Below are positions 58,750 through 64,000 of a stretch of 64,000 nt of DNA, in pieces (position 1 is the stretch's first letter; each line of letters opens with the position of its first letter). The stretch comes from Stagonosporopsis chrysanthemi (Eukaryota; Ascomycota; Dothideomycetes; Pleosporales; Didymellaceae). The stretch is taken from positions 120,529-184,528 of the forward strand of contig JAFISE010000057.1 of the NCBI GenBank assembly GCA_022560025.1, written 5' to 3'. The translations under genes and the position numbers were made by a program. The notes beneath the pieces are model-generated. The model had not been told where the DNA came from. It saw only the letters and a program-made list of their open reading frames with translations, and did no database searches.

Positions 58750-61700
58750 TCAGCGCTTCCTCTTTTTCGGCTTCTCCTCCTCATCTTCCAGCGTGCTTTC
58801 TTTGTCCTTCTTGGCTGCCTTCTTCTCCAACACATCCCAGTCCTCGCCTTCCGAGAAGTCTTCTTCTGAGCCCTCGTCACTCATCTCCTCAGACGCGTTC
58901 TCGTCAAAATCGCTCTCTTCAGAAGACTCGTCAGATACAGCGAGTTCAGACTCGGAGACTTCAAATGCAGACTCTTCTTCCTCATCATCGCCATCCTCGT
59001 CGTCTGACTCGGTGGACAAGAACGACCAACCGCCGTCAGCGAAGAACTGATGCGGGTCAGAAGTGACAGTCTTCATGATGGTAGCCCAGTTGAGGTTGAG
59101 CGGACCCTCGCTGAAGGGAATGTCGACCGAGTCGAGCCAGTCCTTTACAGGGTCCAGGGACTCGACAGGGATGGTGTTGATGTGGACGGGCGGGCGATTG
59201 TAGTCCTTAAATACAACGACCATGTCAAAGTTTCGGAGACCGAATTGCACGCGTTCGAGGTGGACAATCTCGATCTCGGAAAGAGTAAGACACGTGAAGG
59301 GCGGTTCAGTGAGCTGGACCAAGCAGTCTGTTGTCGGCTGGATGAGGACCGACGATCGGGCGGGAACACCGTTGAAACCAAGCTCGCGATAGGGGATGTC
59401 GACACTGACATTCTCGTTGCGTGCGGCATCAGCAATCTTCTCGGCGAAGTTCTTGAACTCCTTATCGAGTGCCGCTCGTCGCCTGCGCTCTTCCTGCTCC
59501 TGCTCGAATTCTTCCTCGTCACCGAACTTGTGGCGACGCTTGCGGTTGCCTGTGTCGTCGAACTGCATCTCTGTGGCTTCGCGGACGAACTGTACATCTT
59601 TGGTCTTCTTCTTACCCAGCATGATTGGGTTCTTGAGGTGGACGTGGATGATGACAATGAGCTCGTGTTGGGACGGCTGGAAGAACAGGTGCTTCATGTT
59701 GCTAAAGAGAACATCAATCTTCGCGCTGCCACCGCCGTGAACATAGCGCAAACCGTTCTGGTGGATCTCGATACTGCCTGGAATGCGCTTGCCGTCGAGT
59801 GCAGGACGAATGAAGATGAGGTCGAGGGTGAACGGCTTGCGGGTCTTCATTGGGATGAGCTTGTCCTGCTCAACAACATCTTCCAACTGCTTCTTCTCCT
59901 GGTCCCGTCGTACAACCTCCTTCTTCAACTCGGTGATGTCCTTGGTAATTTGATCAATGCGGTCGATATCGTGGGAGCGGAAAGTCAGACTGCGGATGAA
60001 GTGAGCATTGGGATCTTCGAAAGGTTGGTCGTCCTTTCGGCCAACACCTTGGCCTGGGGAGAGGAAGTTGATACGAAGTGATGTGACATCCGCTTCGGGT
60101 GTGTGAGAGGCGTTCTTGATGGTGTGGATGTGGAATGGGACTGGGCGACCCATGATGGGCAAGATGACGGTCTGAGCCTTCTTGTCCACGACGATCTCCA
60201 AGTTCGCCACGGTGTTGGGAAGCTGATTGTCGCGCTTGTACGATTCGAAACGCTTGAACTTCTTCTCTTCAGTGCCGTTGAGAGCTTTCGCGCCCTCGCT
60301 GTACTGCTCCAGTCCCTCCTGTTGCTTCTTCTGGTGGAGCTCGCGCTGATGCTGTCGCCTTTGCTCTTCCTTCTCCGCGTCCTGATTTGTTGTTCGCTCG
60401 TGTCGTGTGCGGGTTTTGGTGATGTTGGTTTGTGCAATGGCCGGGGCGCGCTCCTTCTTGACTTTCGGCTTCGCCTCCTCTTCTTCGTCATCGAAGAAGA
60501 AAGAAACGGCGTCGAGCTCAGAGGTTGTATCCTTGGTGAAGACGGATGCGTCTCCTTGTCCCACACGCACGGTGTCCACGAGAACCAGGGAGTAGGTCTT
60601 GCTCTTCTTGTCCTGCGGCTTGCTGTTCTCCAGATCCTGCAGACCGGTCTGAACGACAATAGTCATGCCGTCCCTCAGCACGCGCACGTTTTTACCGCTA
60701 AGAAGCAGAGTGTTGTCCTTGTTCTCAGTTCCAATGCCGTAGCCAACATTCTTGGGGAAGTGCTTCTCCCACTCGGGCTTCTTCGATTTTAGATGCGAGA
60801 GAGCCTTGTTGTAGATGTCCTTGGCTACTGCGCCGTCCTTGATCGATTTGATGACCAAATCATGCACGGCCAACAGAAGCTTGTAGGCCGTCTCCTGCTC
60901 CTTGTTAGGGCCAACCATGTAGGTTCGCCCGACCATAGCGCCGTATGTCTGGTATCGCAGACCCAGGACAGACACGATGACGCCGGGATGCAGGTTGTTC
61001 TCGTCAGGCTCGGCGGCGAATTTCAGGTCGTAGGCGCCACCGCTCTGGATGGTGGGCTGCAGGCACCAGTCGAGCTGCATGGCATCGAAGTTCTTGGAAA
61101 CCTTCTGCTTCTCAAAGAACTTGGTATCGTCGATCTTGTTCGCGACCTTGTCGGCAAGGGCTCGGTGGGTGATTTTCTTCTCAGAGTCAAGGATGTCGGA
61201 CATCTCTTCTACAAAGTAGTTGGTCATGAGGGCGCTGGATGCGCGGGAAGCGTCGCGGATGGTGCGCTGGGAATGTCAGCATGGTTTCGTACGTCACACT
61301 GCCGCTGCTGCCTACCAGCTCCTTCTCGTCCTTGATGGACAGAGCAGCCTGCGAGAGGATGGGCGCCAGATCGACCTGGTCCTCCTCCTTGACGCCAGCC
61401 TCGGCGAATGCTGCCTTCCACTCGTCTGCGAAGCCTCCGGTGGAGTTGTCCTTCTTGAGCACGGCGATCTTCTTGCCGGCGTTTTTGAGAGTGTCGATGC
61501 ATGTCTGGAACTGCTTCTTGTTCTCCTCGGCGTCCTTGCCGCGCACGAGGATCTCAATGGGCACCTTGCCACCCTTGAGCGGCTCCAGATACGAGGCTGC
61601 CTTGGTTGTTAGCACTGGCTGCGCCCATGTTGGGTCTCGGATGACGCACCCTTCTTCTTGGTTGTGACGATCTGGAGGAGGTCGGGCGTGAGGATGAAGA

Positions 61701-61968
61701 GCGTCGCAGGGAACTCGTAGCCGAGCAGCCATAGCTGTGTTTGCGTTGTTAGCTATGCGCTTGGGCGTGGCATTCTCGACGGGCCTACCTGGAAGGCGGC
61801 AGGCTTCAGGTAGCTGCCGGGCTCGCTCGCCTTGCCCACGACGGCGGCGATGGAGCTCGCGCCCTGGAATATGGCATCGCCAGAGCGCTTGTCCGTCTTC
61901 CACTTTGCGACGAAGCTGCCCAGGCGGTCGTGGAAGAGCTGCTTGTCGATGACAATGTCGTCGGCCAT
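58750..61968 (-). CDS. SPT16: FACT complex subunit Spt16
   Basis: Exons on the minus strand: 61968-61789, 61734-61650, 61596-61316 and 61266-58750, 1020 residues. The third acceptor was chosen at GGCAG (61597) because it gives VTTKKKASYLEPLKGG, as in relatives; the AG four bases earlier would shift frame. Domains in order: peptidase-M24-like N-terminal lobe (FHDRLGSFVAKWKTDKRSGD, WLLGYEFPATLFIL) and creatinase-like core without metal-binding residues, then the dimerisation and middle domains with tandem PH folds (PFHIHTIKNASHTPE, GLRYVHGGGSAKIDVLFSNM), and a C-terminal acidic tail (from about residue 935, Asp/Glu/Ser-rich) ending in KPKKRKR. The protein is a histone H2A-H2B chaperone that works with Pob3 on nucleosomes during transcription and replication. 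It is head to head with the carrier gene. Confidence 0.95.
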
Positions 61969-62396
61969 GGTTGCGAAAGGCGAGCGCGAGGGCCTTTGGC
62001 AGCTGGACGGCGGGCGGGAGTGGTATTGCGGGGCAAGAGGGCGGCGATGAAGGAAGTGCGTCGTCGACGGGCTTAATGGACAAACGCGAACGCGTGCCGC
62101 GCAAGGCAGTCCCGCTGGTCCAAGCTTCTCCACGCGGACCCACCTCAAGTCTTGACTTTACCTTTGGCGAACGCAAGACGTGGATTTTGGATCTTGGTTT
62201 ACTGCCAGAGGCTCGCAGAAAGACGGGCGATTCTCGGAACTGGCCGTTCGAGGGATCCTTTCGACTACACCCACACCACCTGGTGACCGCCCCACGTGCA
62301 CCCCCTTCACCCGTCACCCGTCGCCCGTCACCCGTCACCGCCAAACCTCGCCCGTCTCCACAGAGAGCCCGCACCTCTCGCGCCTCCCACTATGCG
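61969..62396. other. Divergent promoter of SPT16 and the carrier gene
   Basis: Only 428 bases separate the two start codons. It holds repeats of the CACCCGTC type at about 62307-62340. The carrier frame is open through this region without an ATG until 62076, so a longer N-terminus cannot be fully excluded. Confidence 0.5.
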
Positions 62397-63644
62397 ATGA
62401 CAGCCAGTCCCAGTGCCAATGGACGCACTGGAGTCCTGCCCGTCACCCTGCGCGGCGACAGCAACGATGAGCTCGAACCCCAGAAGCCCAACAAGGCCCC
62501 GGCCACGGGCGTGCAGGCCGCCGGCATGCGGGCGGTGGCAGCCCGCATGGTCGCCTTCTACTTCCGCGCGCCCGTGAAGGCCTTCTTTCGCGGCCGCATC
62601 GACTACATGGGCTATGCGCGCGCCATCAACCCGCACATCTCGGCCCAGGCGCGCTGGAGCTGGCGAATGACGACCCCCGCGGTGCTGGCACACGCCATCC
62701 GCACCGAGGGCTGGGGCTTCATACCAAACCAGGTGCTGCCGCCGCTGCTGGCCAACACCTGCATCGGCGCCGTGCTGTACACCGTCTACCTCCACAGCCT
62801 GTCCAGCCTCCACGAGCCCTCCTCCTACCAGACGAAACGCGTCTACCCGCCCCCGCCCCCCTCGACCACCTTCACCGCCGGCCTGATCGCAGGAGCCTTC
62901 CAATCCATCGTCGCCGCGCCCTTCGACGCCCTGCAAACCCGCTTCCGCACCGCCGACATCCTCGACGGCAAGTACAAGACCATGTGGCACTACGCAGGCC
63001 ACAAGCTGCGCTCCATCGGGCTCCAGGGCATCTTCGCCGGCTGGTCGCTCTCGCTGTGCAAAGACGCCCTGGGCGCCGCCGTCTTCTTCAGCGCCTTCGA
63101 AACCGTCAAGAGCCAGGGCTACTACAACTTCGTCACCTGGGCCTACGGCTCGCGCACGCGCGACAGCCTGCTCTCTACGCGTCCCCTCAGCGTCGCCGAC
63201 ACCCACGACACCCCACACGACCCCCGTCCCGTCATCAAGCCCCACTTCGCCCTCGAGCCCACTTTCCTGCTCCTCGCAGGCATCAGCGCCGGCGTCTCCA
63301 GCCAGCTGATCCAGCACCCCCTGATCGCCCTCCAGGACGTGCATTTCCGCCGCCTGGAAGCCCTGGACTTCCAGGCCCACGAGGAGCGCGCACACCCGCG
63401 CCACATCATGCGCCGCTACTACCACGCCTACCAGGAGTCCTTCAGGCAGTGTGCGACGCTGGCCCGGCGCGCCGGCGGGTGGCGGAAGTACCTGTACAAG
63501 GATTTCTGGTCCACGACGATTCGGCAGGTGCCCAGCACGAGTGCGGGGTTGATTGTGTTTGAGTTGGTGCGGCGGAAGTATAGTTTCGAGAACGAGGAGG
63601 ACGTTACTATTGATCGCGTCCATGAGAAGATCCTGCTGAGGTAG
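62397..63644 (+). CDS. Mitochondrial carrier (SLC25) family protein, atypical
   Basis: A single exon of 415 residues from the ATG at 62397; an ATG at 62392 is out of frame. The protein has the tripartite carrier layout but with weakened signature motifs. The clearest is APFDALQTRFRT (P-x-D-x-x-x-x-R), preceded by TTFTAGLIAGAFQSIVA; the third repeat has HPLIALQDVHFR, where the first acidic residue is replaced by Ile. Helical segments are visible at LPPLLANTCIGAVLYTVYL, GLQGIFAGWSLSLCKDALGA and TFLLLAGISAGVSSQLI. The extra length over the usual 300 residues is an N-terminal extension of about 90 residues and a Pro-rich loop. It is expected in the inner mitochondrial membrane; substrate unknown. 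It shares a 428-base divergent promoter with SPT16. Confidence 0.8.
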   Translation: MTASPSANGRTGVLPVTLRGDSNDELEPQKPNKAPATGVQAAGMRAVAARMVAFYFRAPVKAFFRGRIDYMGYARAINPHISAQARWSWRMTTPAVLAHAIRTEGWGFIPNQVLPPLLANTCIGAVLYTVYLHSLSSLHEPSSYQTKRVYPPPPPSTTFTAGLIAGAFQSIVAAPFDALQTRFRTADILDGKYKTMWHYAGHKLRSIGLQGIFAGWSLSLCKDALGAAVFFSAFETVKSQGYYNFVTWAYGSRTRDSLLSTRPLSVADTHDTPHDPRPVIKPHFALEPTFLLLAGISAGVSSQLIQHPLIALQDVHFRRLEALDFQAHEERAHPRHIMRRYYHAYQESFRQCATLARRAGGWRKYLYKDFWSTTIRQVPSTSAGLIVFELVRRKYSFENEEDVTIDRVHEKILLR

Positions 63645-63863
63645 GTTGGGTGGGGGGAAAGAAGGCGAGCCGTGTTGCAGTTGTACATATTTCTTGCATT
63701 TGATACCCGCATAGAACCGCAGCATTCGCGCGCGCGCATTGCTTGGCAGCGTGCATCATACAGATACAGAACAAAGCATATCCCCACTTCCCTTCCTTCC
63801 ACTTCCATTTCCAATACGTCGAATCCCTTAGAAGAAATTCATTCTAGATAAATCTAGCTATCT

Positions 63864-63864
<1 letters not shown>
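63645..63864. other. 3' region of the carrier gene
   Basis: Ordinary sequence between the stop codon and the poly-C tract. Nothing else seen. Confidence 0.4.
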
Positions 63865-63910
<46 letters not shown>

Positions 63911-64000
63911 ACAACCACCCCCCCCCCCCCCCCCCCCCACCCCCCCCCCCCCCCCCCCCCCCCCCGCCCCCCCCCCCCACCCCCCGCCCACCGGACGCCC
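63865..64000 (+). repeat. Poly-C tract at the window end, probable artefact
   Basis: From 63865 there are 46 C in a row, then C runs broken by single A or G bases up to the end of the window. This is unlike fungal telomere repeats (CCCTAA) or any gene. It looks like low-quality sequence, as when poly-G reads are assembled at a contig end. Confidence 0.9.

Noticed and set aside
61597..61649. Frame break in SPT16 between exons 2 and 3
   Set aside because: It appears only if the AG at 61601-61602 is used; the GGCAG acceptor four bases further keeps the frame and the family sequence.
62328..63725. 465-codon antisense open frame over the mitochondrial carrier gene
   Set aside because: Same GC-rich shadow effect; the sense frame carries carrier motifs.
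63865..64000. Telomere or subtelomeric repeat at the window end
   Set aside because: No CCCTAA or TTAGGG units; the tract is plain poly-C.

Overview
The window is nuclear DNA of a filamentous ascomycete (Pezizomycotina; Dothideomycetes is a guess from overall gene style, not tested). Evidence: genes on both strands at roughly one per 2.3 kb, short GT-AG introns (mostly 45-125 nt, several with CTAAC/CTGAC-type branch sites), and fungal-specific families: Zn2Cys6 and C2H2-type regulators with fungal_trans regions, DHA1 and ACS major facilitator transporters, a GH128 beta-1,3-glucanase, homoisocitrate dehydrogenase of the aminoadipate lysine pathway, and DUF1769. Coding regions were assembled by hand from splice signals and frame continuity; exon lists are in each entry.

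Layout. 1-7.2 kb: 3' part of a fungal_trans regulator, a DHA1-like MFS transporter and a convergent flavin monooxygenase fused to an acetoacetate-decarboxylase-like domain; together they look like a small catabolic or secondary-metabolism group. 7.7-13 kb: a small conserved protein divergent from an aldehyde-dehydrogenase-like protein that has lost its catalytic residues, mitochondrial ribosomal protein uS8m, and a Pro/Gln-rich protein. 13.9-16.8 kb: a single-pass membrane protein and a secreted GH128 glucanase. 18.5-25.7 kb: two adjacent RING-H2 genes, an integral membrane protein and an ACS-family transporter. 27.6-34.6 kb: nuclear-looking and hypothetical proteins and an FBXO31-like F-box protein. 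35.1-37.8 kb: DUF1769 protein and homoisocitrate dehydrogenase (LYS12). 38.5-52.6 kb: an accessory-looking, gene-poor block with a recently broken membrane protein gene (two Trp-to-stop lesions), two small Cys-containing surface or secreted proteins, a possible CxxC mini-protein and a Zn2Cys6 regulator. 52.6-63.6 kb: conserved genes again, an 1840-residue protein joining a nucleotidyltransferase-like domain to ankyrin repeats, FACT subunit SPT16, and a divergent mitochondrial carrier. The last 136 bases are almost pure C, which looks like an assembly end artefact.

The most interesting items are the nucleotidyltransferase-ankyrin protein, the aldehyde dehydrogenase pseudoenzyme with a C-terminal membrane segment, the monooxygenase-decarboxylase fusion, the two-stop pseudogene, and a surface protein whose last intron may switch it between an anchored and a free form. 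No rRNA, tRNA, CRISPR array or intact transposon was seen.
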